A stretch of DNA of 64,000 nt from Coprinellus micaceus (lineage: Eukaryota; Basidiomycota; Agaricomycetes; Agaricales; Psathyrellaceae), in NCBI GenBank assembly GCA_951394405.1, contig OX596334.1, forward strand, positions 1,054,001 through 1,118,000, in the 5' to 3' direction. The notes under the pieces were generated by a model. The model searched no databases and had not been told where the DNA came from. It was given only the letters and a program-made list of their open reading frames with translations. Positions 11,491 to 22,737 of this stretch are shown here, in pieces (position 1 is the stretch's first letter; each line of letters begins with the position of its first letter). The position numbers were made by a program, and so were the translations under genes.

Positions 11491-13285
11491 GCCAAATCAG
11501 GCAAGTACTGCTGATGGCCCGGGCCAACTCGCGACCCCCCAGGGAGCATCCTGGCAGCGGCCTTGCCAGAATGACGATTACAGTGCTATATTTCATTGAC
11601 CCGCCTAAGGGTGACTCTACACTGCCCAGGAAGCTCGACATAAGCCCCGGCGCTTACTGTGGCCGGCCCGGTAACGGGACAACGTAGCTATTTTTTGGGT
11701 TTCCTGGCTCCAAATTCTGGGCGGCTTCGTTTGGCTTGGGCATGGATATGTATTCCCCCAATTCCAAGGTGTAATCCAGGTTTGGTGAATTTAGGCCCAC
11801 TGTTGAGCCCAGGAAGAATATTTTTGTGACTCTGATCGACCCCAAAGGCCTAACCATGGTAACGGGACAGCCGCGAACAAATAAATGTCAACAAATGAAG
11901 ACAGCCTCGTTTGTGACTCTACCTTTCTTGTAAACCCATTAAGAGACGCTATATAGATACTAGCATTGTCTCAAAAGCGCTTTGACTCAAAATACGGCTC
12001 TTTCTCTATCAAAATTTGGAAGGAGAGGCGGCGGGACAAAATCCTATCAATTCAGTCGATGGCCCTATCCCGCTTCTTGGTCGTGGTTTTGACCTTCATT
12101 CCGAGGGCAAGATGAAGCTTGAAATTTTTGTAAAATTATGGACGGTTTTATATGGTAGTATGGTAGTACATTGATTCATCAAGGAAGCTCTGGGTTGTAC
12201 CTACCTGTGCCAGGAGGTCAGTACTTTTTGCTGTCGTCAAGTGTCCCAGAAGATGTGAGGGCCAACATGAACTCACCATATATGGCCCGTTTCTGGGACT
12301 CACGCCATGAAACTAGGTACACACATTCTCTGCATCCTACCCTACGACGGCGTGCCATTTACCCTGCATTTGTATACCATATTCATGGCAGCATCAGGTT
12401 CTGATTGAAGCGGGACACCCGAAAAGTCTGCGCTATTTCACGTATTCGGGGAACCCTAGCTCCACAAGAGATCCAGAGTTCATTAAAAATGGGTTTCAAT
12501 TTAGCAGTAAACTATCTCTGCTACATGCAACAGAGATCGTGACGAAAGGCAAAGTTTTGCTTGAGTTATGGGCCATTGTCCCGTTACCTTGATTGTCCCG
12601 TTAGGGGGCCGGCAACAGTATTGCCTTTCGGCGGCCATCCCATCAAATCTTGGTCGCGCGCATGAATTTGAACCACGACGTTCCCGCCAACCGTACGGTG
12701 GGTATATAAACGTTGTCCTTGTTTTTTCCACAGGGTGATGCCCCCTGGGCGGGCGTTTCGGGACTTCGATGAGTTGGTTCTTGACAACCTTGTTCTAACC
12801 TTGTACTCCGGATTCCCAACGTCGACCGTTTAAATTCACCCTGCGCGCCTCTTCCCCATCACGGGCATAGTGCGTCACTCCTCTTTGGGCCATAAACTCT
12901 CCACCAAATCAAGCAATGGGGCCTTGTATTTGCGTCAACTCCACTGGAACCGGGCTGGAAATCTGCCAACGGGGTGCTTGGTCGCTGGCTACGAGATAAC
13001 GCGCTCACGTTATCCCTTATACTGAGAACCTGCAACGTTGAGAAGGTACTAGGTATGCTGTATGAAGGGAGGGCGATCAATCGATATATTAGTGTTATCG
13101 GGGAACCTTGTACTCGCTACTGACTCGATCCAAAACCTTCCCTTCCTTCTCTGGTAATCTGACTTTGGCAGTCGGGCCATCATCGAGTGTACGGAGACCA
13201 TACGCTTTCTCAGGTGAGTCTGACTCGGAACGCTGGAGATTGGGTGTGGGATAGGCTGACGGCGTGGCGGTCGCTAGGATTCAAC
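11491..13285. other. Gene-poor region, second arm of dispersed repeat
   Basis: No convincing gene is visible. Several copies of the short word AACGGGACA or its complement occur (about 11670, 11860, 12580 and 12595). From about 12850 the sequence leads into the 5' region of the F-box gene at 13286, where GTGAGT near 13214 and a CTAG near 13275 could bound an intron in the 5' leader. Confidence 0.35.
12645..12710 (-). repeat. Dispersed repeat, copy 2 (inverted)
   Basis: The reverse complement contains the same 26-base core as 10170-10225 (TACGGTTGGCGGGAACG followed by TCGTGGTTC), then ATGCGCGCGACC where copy 1 has CACGCGCGAGC. Similarity fades within about 10 bases on either side. Confidence 0.5.
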
Positions 13286-14863
13286 ATGTCGCTCCGCGTA
13301 GGATGGAACTTTGGCTCGACGGTAGAAGACGAAGGCCAGGACGTGGTCATGCAGGATCCACCATGTTGGAATGCCACCAGCGCCGTGCTCAAGGCTGGCC
13401 GAGGGCTTTCGAGTTGGTTGTTCAGCAACCTCTCTCCCCCTTCATCCCCTCCGATTCCATCCTTCCCCTGCAAGGACCCCTTTATGACTCGACAACTCCT
13501 AACCACGAACTGTTCGCGCACGACAGCCGCGTCGACGCTCCTTGCCCCACACAGACCACGTCCGTCCATCAACACCGTTCCCCAAGAACTCCTCGAGCAG
13601 GTCTTCCGAGAGTACCTTCATGGGTCTCCTGAAGCATCCTCCCCGTCAAGCCTGAGCGGATCGTTTCGACGCATTGCTGTCTCCGCCAACGCGAGAACAA
13701 CACCGTTCGTTCTAGCACATGTGTGCTCGTCCTGGCGAGACATAGTCATGTCCGACCCTTCACTGTGGTCAAGGCTATGCGCATTCGACCCCGAACCCCG
13801 GGACGTCACGCTGTTCGAGTTTTGGTTGTCGCGCTCTTCGGGGTACCCCTTGGATTTGACGATCATTCATAGGGGGTGTAGCCAGATTCAGGCTGTCGAC
13901 GATGTGGCTTTCAAGATCTTCCTCGCGTCGTTGGGGCAGGGATTTCGGTGGAAGAGCGTATACCTTCAACTAGGACCAGAACTGGAACCCTCGTTTGCCA
14001 CATGCGATCAACCTCTGTCTGCGCCCTTACCCTCGCTTCGAAGCTTCTACCTTGACCTCATCGACTGGACGGCGGAGGGAAATCAGTGTGTCTCCAGGAT
14101 GCTATCCATCAGTCCAGTTCTCCGGGATGCAGCCTGGGGCGATGCGCGCATCATTCCGTCTCCCCTTTCTGACACTCCGTGGAGAATGTTACGCACCATC
14201 CAATTCGGTCACGTCAATCTCTCGGACCTCCTTCCAATCCTCAATCTCACAGCATCCCTTCGAATCCTTTCCATTGACTATCTCCAAATCGATCGCGCAA
14301 GCCCCTGCACCTCATCCTCTGAACACGGGCCACATATCGAACTTTCGTCCCTCACGTCCCTCACGCTCATGCGCTACGACTACCTTTCCCCTCTTTTCGA
14401 CTCCCTTCGTGTCCCTGCACTCTCTTCTCTCACACTAAATTTGGGCGTGGGGTCGATCCTAACGTGTGACGCGGGATGGGCCTCCCTCACCAAGCTCGTC
14501 CACCGTTCAAGGTGCTGTATTACATCCCTTACCTGGTCCGACTATTTTCTCCCTGAACAAGACTCACTCGGGAGACTCAACAATGCCCACACCTCCGTGT
14601 TCCCCCGTCTCCGTCACCTTTGTCTCGAGTCGCCTGTCGGATTGGGAACAGTCAATGCCCTCACTTCCGAGGCTAATTTCTCGTCCCTCCGGACGCTAGA
14701 AATGACGGATTGTAATGCCACTTATCCCTCGGTGGAAGCAATGATTTCATCTCGTCCCAACCTTGATTGGGTGAGTATCAAGCTCCGAGACGACGAGGGG
14801 ATGTGTGGTCATGTCGAACTCTCTCGCACCGGTGAAGACCCATTGCTGTATTCCAAAAACTAG
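13286..14863 (+). CDS. F-box/LRR-like protein (525 aa)
   Basis: An intronless coding region. The ATG at 13286 is the first in frame; another at 13478 would give a protein 64 residues shorter. After a variable N-terminus, PSINTVPQELLEQVFREYL starts an F-box-like segment at about residue 92. It is followed by FVLAHVCSSWRDIVMSDPSLWS, the hallmark of the large Agaricomycete F-box family. The remainder is a series of leucine-rich stretches (LTSLTLMRY, LRHLCLES, LRTLEMTDC) as in F-box/LRR proteins. Expected role: substrate receptor in an SCF ubiquitin ligase. It is unrelated in detail to the three acidic F-box genes elsewhere in the window. A possible leader intron upstream leaves the true start slightly uncertain. 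Confidence 0.75.
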   Translation: MSLRVGWNFGSTVEDEGQDVVMQDPPCWNATSAVLKAGRGLSSWLFSNLSPPSSPPIPSFPCKDPFMTRQLLTTNCSRTTAASTLLAPHRPRPSINTVPQELLEQVFREYLHGSPEASSPSSLSGSFRRIAVSANARTTPFVLAHVCSSWRDIVMSDPSLWSRLCAFDPEPRDVTLFEFWLSRSSGYPLDLTIIHRGCSQIQAVDDVAFKIFLASLGQGFRWKSVYLQLGPELEPSFATCDQPLSAPLPSLRSFYLDLIDWTAEGNQCVSRMLSISPVLRDAAWGDARIIPSPLSDTPWRMLRTIQFGHVNLSDLLPILNLTASLRILSIDYLQIDRASPCTSSSEHGPHIELSSLTSLTLMRYDYLSPLFDSLRVPALSSLTLNLGVGSILTCDAGWASLTKLVHRSRCCITSLTWSDYFLPEQDSLGRLNNAHTSVFPRLRHLCLESPVGLGTVNALTSEANFSSLRTLEMTDCNATYPSVEAMISSRPNLDWVSIKLRDDEGMCGHVELSRTGEDPLLYSKN

Positions 14864-14889
14864 ACTACAGCCTTTGACGCGACTGAGAA

Positions 14890-15105
14890 CTACCTACACT
14901 ACCTACACTACCTACACTACCTACACTACCTACACTACCTACACTACCTACTGGGTGATGGTTGGTAGTAAGGGATGCTCTATCCACTCTATCCACTCGG
15001 GGTTTAGTGGGGAAACTACCTATGCTATCTACACTACCTACTACGAGTCCTTGCTCTCGAGATTGAAATCTATCTACTCTATCTACTGTACTATCTACAA
15101 TGTCG
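14890..15105. repeat. CTACCTACA minisatellite and degenerate tail
   Basis: The 9-base unit CTACCTACA is repeated about 6.7 times at 14890-14951. After it come looser tracts of CTATCCA and CTATCTA words to about 15105. The array begins 27 bases after the stop of the F-box gene at 14863 and so probably lies in its 3' UTR. It also falls between two convergent genes. Confidence 0.85.
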
Positions 15106-15148
15106 ACTGTTCTTTAGGGTATCACTGTCGTGATGACCCGGTGATCCG

Positions 15149-17411
15149 TTAAAGATGTCCGTAGTCGAAAGACACCCTTTCCCGCTGAAGTAAAGCCTCC
15201 AGATCTGACCTGTCGGAGGAAGACATGCGGCCACGCAACGTAAAGGACCGTGATGTCCCTGAGTGGAAGCTGGACGAGAACGTCTTCGAAAGAAGACCCT
15301 TGAAGTTCGTATTGTTTGCCGCTCCGTGTAATCGCAAGGACAGCGACGACAACTTTAGGAGGCGCACTTGAACGAACAGTAGGTTCAACCGGGCGTGTGA
15401 AGTTAGGGTCAACGATGACAAGTTGTACGCTGTTGTTACTCCATTGCTGTCCTGAGTGTGGAAGAGAGACGTCGCCAACTGATCATCTGGGATGACATCC
15501 CGAACCTCCAGCGATTCCAACCCCAGCGAAGCCCCCAAAATGGCCACAACATCTCCCACACCAATCTCACAATTCCCAATAACCAATTTCGTCAACATCG
15601 TCGCCAGAGCCACCCCAAGTACCTCCCCCACCTTCTCCCTCTCACCCTGCCAATACATCTGGTGCACAACCAACCCGGGCTGGTCAGGACTCGGCGCCCT
15701 CACCATCGTGCCTTCGCTGGAGATCTGCGCCTGTACTTGAAGGACGGGGTTGTCGTACAGTTCCTCCATGAGGGCCTGGAATTGGGGCAAGGACGAGCCG
15801 GGGTAGGAGAAGAACTGGCGGAGTTTGGAGAAGGCGGAGAGGGCATGGCGGGCAACTTGGAGGTGGAGGTCGATGCGGGGGAGGGGTTTCGGTGGGGCGG
15901 AGGTCGACGAGGAAGTGAGGTTGGATGAGGAGGAGGAAGCGAGGTCGCGCCATTGTCGGGCGTGTTGGAGAGATTTGGGACGGCGAATTGCCGGGGCCTG
16001 TGCGAGGGTGGAGGGTGTAGGGTTGGTTGGTAGAGGGACGGATGTCGGTGAAGAGCCGCTATGCTCTGGGGTAACACGTCTCCGCCTTCTCCCGAGCGCG
16101 CGAGCTAGCTTCGCGCGGTCGGGAGAAGGGGCACGTTCCAGAGCCGAAGCGGAGGGTTGGTTGGAAGGCGCATTCGATGAGCGTACGGGGAGGGGTTCCC
16201 ACCATTCGTTGATGTCGAGCCAGAGGTCGTAGAGGCGCTCCGTGGCATTCAAGGTTGTTTGGTAGAGGTAGTAAATGGATTTGGACGCCGCGGAGTAGGT
16301 GAGGGAGGGGAGTTGAGCGATGGCGTGGTCGAGGGAGATGAGGAGGTTGGTAGCTGCCGCGAGGATGATGGAGGGAATTTGGATGGTCGCGCGCAGGAGG
16401 AGGGAGAGGAGGTTGTAGGAAGAATGGAGGCACCACGAGAAGCTCGTTACCGAGCACCACTTCACGAGGCTGACGGTTTGAGCAAACATTGTTCTTAGGT
16501 CTTGCCATATCGACCGTTCTGGCAAGGAATTCCGTGGCATGTCTATCGGACATGGAATCGGTTAACGTGATATGCGAAGGTTCAAGGTGGATTTTTGCTC
16601 ACAATGCTTAGTGCTGAGACGGTGAGTCCAATAGTCGCTAGGACGCTGATTCGAGTAGTAGGCCCGTGTATCCATCTTCGGGAAGGGTCGTACATCGAAG
16701 CCAAGTCTCCACGATGTCCACCTGTTCCCCAGCCATGGGGACCACGAATCTCGCCATGCTTCTGATAGGGAGGTGCATTGGACGTAAATGACTTTGAGGG
16801 TGAAAGAGAGGGCGCCGATGATGCAGTGCGCGAGGGAGCCGAGGATGATGAAGGCTGCGGCCACGAGGAAGGCGTAGAGGGAGGTGAAGAGGGGGAGGAG
16901 GTCGATGGTTGGGGTTTCGGGGGTTACGTCCTCTGGGTGGGATCGTTAGGTGTGTTTGGGGGTCGGTGAAAGGGAACTGACCGAAATGGACGCGCTTTTG
17001 GGTCTTGGGCTTGGCTTCCTCGAATCGTTTCGAGAAACGTGCAAGTAGGTCGGGCTGTTGGAGGGGTGTAGCTGAGCCGAACAGAGGTAAGTAACGCCCT
17101 CCAGTGTCAAACGTGGCTAGAGTGACCTTTCGGGCTTGATGCCTGTGCTTCAAAGGAAATGAGATGGGCTGTCCCAAAGGGCACAGTAACGATAACGCAC
17201 CATAGGAGTCGTGGCCCGTCGTCGCGGGTAACCGCGCCCCTAATGCGCGGTAAGACTGTGTAATAAGGGGGGCGGGGCCTTTTGGGAAGAAATCCTGGGT
17301 CACGAAGAAAGGGTTGGAGGCATTGTTACGATGAATCTTTTGCCAGTTGTTCAAGCCCGTGTTCCAAGTGGCACCCGCGTATCGTGGTTTGTGGTATGTT
17401 CGTGGATCCAT
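15149..17411 (-). CDS. Unknown membrane protein (717 aa)
   Basis: I do not recognise the family. Three exons join in frame: 17411-16982, 16932-16603 and 16542-15149 (introns of 49 and 60 bases, 718 codons). The second intron has donor GTGAGC and acceptor GATAG, and removes a stop that would otherwise split this into two genes. The protein has a hydrophobic stretch around residues 158-192 (FLVAAAFIILGSLAHCIIG), enough for one or two membrane helices. After the second splice come further hydrophobic stretches (LLSLLLRATIQIPSIILAAATN, given in part). A low-complexity Ser/Pro/Arg stretch follows. The C-terminal third has leucine-rich character without clear repeats. It converges on the F-box gene at 13286-14863. 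Confidence 0.7.
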
Positions 17412-18401
17412 CGTGGATCTCTAGTCGCAGTATCTTGAGCTCTGTGAGCTATGGAATTTGGATATAAGTAGGTCGATTCAGCGACGTCGGACGCAGCGAC
17501 GAGGCAGATGACCGGATTCCGTCTGCAAGCAGACTCAGAGACCGGTGATGGCGGCGGTGTGTAAGAAAGCAAGGAACATTCCACTACGATTGGTGATGAT
17601 CTGCCATTTAAATAACTGAGACAAAGGGTCTCGCTATCTTCAGCGTAATTGTCTTTCGCAGGGTGCAAGAAGACAGGAGGACGACGTGGTTGCGGTCCGT
17701 GCAAGAAGTGTGATCCATTTTGATGATCTCCTATTGTTTTGGACCATCAGCAACTGCAGCCGCCCAAACCCCACTCTTTTATCGTGGAAGCTTGCCCACC
17801 CGAGGGTAATCAATCCATCTCGCCCGTCTACCTTACACGCTGAGGGCCCAAGGGGTATGGCATCGAGGCCAAGAGCATGACGTCACCGGGCGCCTAACTC
17901 CAGGTCGTGACTCGTGGCAAGAGAGCGGGGCACGAAGCCTATTTGAAGGCGTTTAGGTTCTTCTCCACTAGCGGCTAATCTGGCCGACATTGCAACGTTG
18001 GTGAACCCCACTGGCAAGACATCTAGATTGGAAGAGCAAGAAATTGGGTATGTGGTGAACGACCAGCGTCTTGCGATGCTCATATCACCTTTGTGCTACG
18101 ATAGAGCCCAACCATCCAGCGGAACCGATGACTGCGCTTTCTTCGCCCTATGGGGTTAGTGTGCACTCGGGGGTATGCGTTTTGAGAACGAAGGTTGTTG
18201 GGAAGTGGATCAAGTTGGCTGCACTGGCAGCAGATTAACAAAAGCAAAGCAGGGGATTCTATGACGCGGGAGATCCACGGGTATACGACATGAGAGCGAC
18301 GAAACCTAAGAGGACGGGGAGGAGAAAGTGTAAAAGCGCCCGCACCGTCAAAAGGGGGATGACTATCACTGAATGAATTGTCCCTCTTCATCATCCACCG
18401 T
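17412..18401. other. Intergenic, 3' flank of FunK1 gene
   Basis: The first about 350 bases show nothing recognisable. From about 17770 to 18400 the sequence is the downstream flank of the FunK1 gene at 18402 and matches 8815-9249. Confidence 0.6.
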
Positions 18402-20570
18402 CTAAGGGCGGATGCAAGAGTACCCAGCAGCGCAGTTCCGCTTGTTAGGGGTCTCCTCAACGTCGTCCAACTCCCGCTTCAAACTACGAGCAAGAGGAAT
18501 GGGAGAAGACCCGAACATGTCCTCCTCCGAATCAGTATCCTCGGAGCTGTGAGCGGACGGCTTCTCGCCGTATCGCTCAATGTCATCGAGCGCCTTGTCG
18601 AACATGGCCTTGACGGTATTATAGTGGGCCTTACGGTGGGCGTGGAGCTTCTGGAGTCTCTTGAGACGTAATTTGGGGTTCGCGGCCTTCCGAACCCTTT
18701 CCTTATCTTCCGTGATGCCCTTGAGAAAGCCATGGAAGGATTCCAGGAGGTCCCTGCACGGGTCAGACCAGAACACCGGAATTGCAGCCATGTCGAGAGC
18801 CTTGAGGATAAAGACCTCTTTGGCCATGCGCGCAAGCCTGGGGTCCTCGTTGTTCCAATGCTGGAGGAAGCGGGGTTTTGGCTTGATCTCCTGTTCAATA
18901 CCCGACCACCCGAACATAAGATGGGCCAAGACCAGGAAGAAGGACTCTATGTCGTCCAGGTAATCATGAGCGGTGGCGTTCGAGGTAGCTTCATAGCTGT
19001 ACAAGACGGAGAGCGATTGGTACATCCTCGTACCCTGGAACGGGTTGAATATACACCGATTGATCCAGAAAGGCGAGGTAAGTAACTTACGGTTGGGCAG
19101 TCAACTGAGATTTGGGAGGCATCTCTACCTTCAGCCTGCACGGCCATGTCGAAGTCGACGAGAATTCCTCGCAGGCCGGGCAGGGCATCTGGCAGTCCGA
19201 GCAAGAGGTTCTGCATTGATATGTCGCGATGAAGCACCGACTTGTGTTCCAGCAACCTGGAGTGGGCTAAATAGACTTAGACCACTACGTGTAAGGGGTG
19301 ACGAAGAGTACTTGCCGGCGAGAGTGTCGCGAAAGGCGCCGATGGCCTGGCGCTGTGACGTGAGGTGCTGCAGGGAACGCCCGTACTGCTTCAACACGAC
19401 TCGAAGCCAGACTCGATTGAAGAAGTTGGGCTGGTCAGAGAGACGACTGCCGCGGAAGTCCTTCGTCTGTGCGAGATTGTCGCAGTAATGGAGCATCTGT
19501 GAGACTCCGTTCACACCTTTGACCTTCTCGAGCATGGTGTGCTCAGATGCTCGATCCTCTCCGCGCCATGCGTCCTTGATGAGAACGGGGTCGAGAAGGT
19601 GGCCCTTACGGTCGCGAGCGTGCCAGCAGGTCGTCCCCCTGCCACAGAGTGCGGCGCGATGGAAAACAGGATGGACATCAATCAGGTCGTATATGACGGC
19701 CTTCTGGTCTGAGCCGACCATCTTGATTGTTCCAGCGGCCTTCTTGCCTTTTCGTGTCCTCCATTGGATGTTGGTGTCCAGTCCGAGCACCTCCTCCCTG
19801 TGAGACGACAGCCCGAGAATGAGGCGGACGAAGGTACAAGGATTCTCGTGGAAGTTGAGGAGGGGAGTGTACTTGACCCCGCTTCGGTCGAAATGAAGCA
19901 AGCGAACATGGCGCTCAGTCGCTACAAGAGTGCGGACAAACTTGCGGTTGGGCTGCTGGATGAACATTTGCCTTGCATATATGCCCGCCCGTTCGATTTG
20001 GGCCAAATAATCCTGTGCGCCATTCTCGGTTTCCACGTCTATGGCTGTGGACAGGTTGCTGTAACCAATGGTTTTGGAAACCTCGTTTGACTTGACGTGT
20101 GGGAGCTCGAAGGAGGGACCTGTAGCGACGATACATATGTCGGGGCTCGTCGAATGATCGGCATTGTCGCCGTGTTGAAGTAATGTCGTGGTTGTATCCC
20201 AGACATGACGGGTGTTGCGGCTGTCCGCGATCCCCAGTTTAGTTAGGACCGTAGCCAACAGGTGTGCAAACGCCTTCTGAAGGTCACCGTCGTTGGCTGG
20301 ACCTTCTGGGATGTCAATCCAACGACCTGTACGACCCTCTCCGTATCTGGCGTTCGGATCGTACCCAATGGCCCTGAAGGCAACCTTGATTCGCCTGTCG
20401 CTTATTAGATCCAAGTATAGGCCTATGACGTACGTGTCATCGGCGCACTCTATGTTGTTGCTAAGTTCCAGCCCGAACGCTTTCTTAAGGTCATTGAGCT
20501 TTGCCCTGCCTGAGAAGCTAGAGAAACATGTGTCCGCTGATGTCGAATCCAGGTTCGAAGTGTTGTTCAT
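18402..20570 (-). CDS. FunK1-type fungal protein kinase (687 aa)
   Basis: A complete FunK1 kinase. Exons are 20570-19316, 19266-19091 and 19034-18402, summing to 688 codons. The start is the ATG at 20570 (MNNTSNLD). The first intron (19315-19267) begins with GC, not GT: the donor is GCAAGT, the standard form of the rare GC-AG class, and the acceptor CTATTTAG gives an in-frame join to AHSRLLEHKSVLHRD. HRD lies at 431-433 and DFD at 456-458. The upstream region has QQPNRKFVR and HFDRSG, and HDYLDDIESFFLVL follows the catalytic core. It is a close paralogue of the kinase at 25868-28715, down to intron positions, but lacks that protein's long basic N-terminal extension. Family role: fungal signalling kinase, substrate unknown. 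Confidence 0.92.
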
Positions 20571-21009
20571 GGTCGAATCCTTGGTCCCCGAACGGCGATC
20601 ACCAGGTGCCAGAACGCTCAACACGCAAAGCGATGCCCAGGGTTCAATTGTTGGGTGTGAGGAAGTGGCAGGGGGGAAGAGGTTGGTTCAAGCGCACGTT
20701 TCAGCACCCTTACTCGGACAGGGCTCGCTGTTGATGGTCAGAAGCAAGGCGCTGAGCTCGAATCGAGAAGCCCGATGGGTCAGCTCTCACGTGATAACCT
20801 GATCAAAACCTCCTGGCCACGCTCGCCAACTGCTGCGATAGTCTCAGGTTTGTTTCTCAGCGCCAGCCCAAACGCCCTAGTTTACTCACATAAAGGTATG
20901 TAGTTTCGAAGAGGGTTTTATTGAACAACTCCTTTTGCTGGGGCCTCAAACATTCCTGTGGGCGCAAACTTTTGCCGCTGATAGGCACAAAGCTATCTCC
21001 CCGAGCATC
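20571..21009. other. Intergenic between FunK1 promoter and tRNA-Ile
   Basis: This 439-base stretch contains the promoter of the minus-strand kinase and the 5' flank of the plus-strand tRNA. Apart from the shared GCATCGGCCGAC boundary of the two tRNA copies I see no repeat. Confidence 0.45.
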
Positions 21010-21083
21010 GGCCGACTAGCTCAGTTGGTTAGAGCGTCGTGCTAATAACGCGAAGGTCTTGGGTTCGATCCCCACGTTGGCCA
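21010..21083 (+). tRNA. tRNA-Ile (anticodon AAU), second copy
   Basis: This is base-for-base the same 74-nucleotide cloverleaf as at 6437-6510, on the opposite strand, with anticodon AAT in loop CTAATAA and no intron. TTTT follows within 15 bases as terminator. Both copies share CATCGGCC at the 5' boundary and CCA-GGTACC just after the 3' end, so more than the tRNA itself was duplicated. Confidence 0.96.
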
Positions 21084-21229
21084 AGGTACCCTTTTGCTCC
21101 ACAAGAATTTGTTTTGGTTGAAAACCCCAGGGGCCAGTTCCCCCTAGGTGCCAGGGCCCATGGATCATCGACGTCTTGAAATTGGAGCCCGCCCGACAGC
21201 CCCGGTCTTAGCCTTGTACGCATTGCACA

Positions 21230-21900
21230 ATCCCCTGAACCCCTTCATAGACGCCCCTCGACCCACCTCAACATCATCGTGCTCGAGGTACCCAAAGAAA
21301 CCCCCCTGCGGCAGTCCCACCATCGTTCATTGGGTAAGACCCGTCGGAGAAGACCAAGTCGCCGATGAAGATCGGATGGGGAACACTCCTATTCGCCCAG
21401 GCATACACCCACCGCCCCTCTTCCGATTCCTGGGCCTACGGAACACCGTCAGCCAGGTGCCCACGCTCTATGGTCCAGCAAACGCGGCGTACTAGCTTTG
21501 CGGGGTTTCTTTCGCAACGTCTACTTCTGGTCCGAGGAACTTGAGGATCCACCAACATTTCCTCGTGTTCCTACCTACCCAATCCACACAGCGTGTTTCC
21601 CCTTCGCTCCTTGGATATAAGCGGTCGAGGCTTATGCTATTGAGTATTCAAACGAGATTGAGGCAGCCCAACCGTACCCACCACCTCGCCGCACAGAAGT
21701 CCGTTTATACGGAGTGACAACTCTCCTCCATTGCATCGAATCCCCCGACGCCATGACCTTTGACCCAGGTCGGGGAGCTCTACTCCGTCTCAACAACCCC
21801 CAGCATACCGGAGCTCGTACAGGGCTTCCTGGTACCAGCCCCGACCTCATCGCCCACAGCGCGATGTGTCCGCGGGTAGATATGGCGTCAGGTGCGGAGT
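21230..21900 (+). pseudogene. Possible decayed basidiomycete gene
   Basis: Three reading frames in succession carry protein-like segments. The first, at about 21325-21494, ends LGLRNTVSQVPTLYGPANAAY. The second, at about 21505-21620, contains RNVYFWSEELEDPPTFPRVP and then YPIHTACF. After a stop, the same frame continues to about 21900 with EYSNEIEAAQPYPPP. The order and wording resemble a recurring Agaricomycete family in which an F-box-associated protein has 'YPMHTACW'-like text, but I recall this only loosely. No intact start-to-stop frame exists. Treat as a likely relic, identity uncertain. Confidence 0.35.
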
Positions 21901-22737
21901 GCTAGGTGGTGAGGCAGGCGGGCAGACTGGTGAACGCGACGGCGGGGAAGGGTCGGGTTTTGGGCACTTCATGGGGCGATCGTGGAGTCTGCTTGAAGTG
22001 AAGGATGGTGGTAGGTTTGTAGTGCCCCCCTTTTTTGACATGCCCATGGTAGACTCAAGCGGAGAGGCGCGGTGTCACGTAAATGAAGCGAATGCGAACG
22101 CAACGAGGTGGATTGTAAATTAGTAAACGTTGAGGAAAACCTCGGATGACGACGGTGAGTACGATAAATAAAGGTACATATTAGTGAGTTGGTTTCGAAA
22201 GCAGGTGGGTACGATAGCGTTGCGATAGCGGATAGCGTAGACGAAAGCGAGGTGTGAATGTGCATTAGACGAGGGAGCAAAGCGTTAGGTAGAAAGTCAC
22301 AGCTTCAAAGCGTGCAAGAATGAAACGGGGATTTACAATGCGAAGCAGAAAGAACCCGGGAGAAAACATGACGTGACACCAGTGAGTCGTACAAATGGTA
22401 AACGGTGAGGAGAGAGGAAGCATGCGACGAGAGCAATGAAAGCGAGCGAAGCAAGTGGATCAAAGGAAGCAAGTGAAATGTCTCCTGGACCTGGTGATGC
22501 AAATGCGGAGCTGAAAACATGAAGCGATGGATGAAAGCACGTGAAGGTTTGGGAGAATAATGAGCCTGGTATCGAGGAGGAAGTCTAATTCATGGCGAGG
22601 AGTGAAGAGGGTATTAGAAAGAAATAGAAATCTATGCGTTGCCCATAGCGCAGCAGGACAGTTGAACATTTTTGAGCCTCCGAGTCCCTGCTCTGGGAGG
22701 AGAGGACACATCACAAAGAACGACAAACCGAAGCGAA
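21901..22737. other. Intergenic, 3' side of serine-rich gene
   Basis: About 840 bases with short open frames only. The sequence is purine-rich on the plus strand (many GAAGCGAG-like words), consistent with a long 3' UTR of the minus-strand gene ending at 22738. No repeat unit is clear. Confidence 0.4.

Noticed and set aside
14890..14951. CRISPR-like direct repeats
   Set aside because: The unit is 9 bases with no spacers, in a eukaryotic 3' UTR setting; it is a minisatellite.
15149..17411. Two separate genes, one ending at 16562 and one starting at 16540
   Set aside because: A 60-base intron with donor GTGAGC and acceptor GATAG removes the apparent stop and joins the frames in the right phase, so one 717-residue gene is the simpler reading.
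20171..20624. FunK1 kinase starting at 20624
   Set aside because: The codon at 20624 is GTG; the first in-frame ATG is at 20570 and gives a normal family N-terminus.
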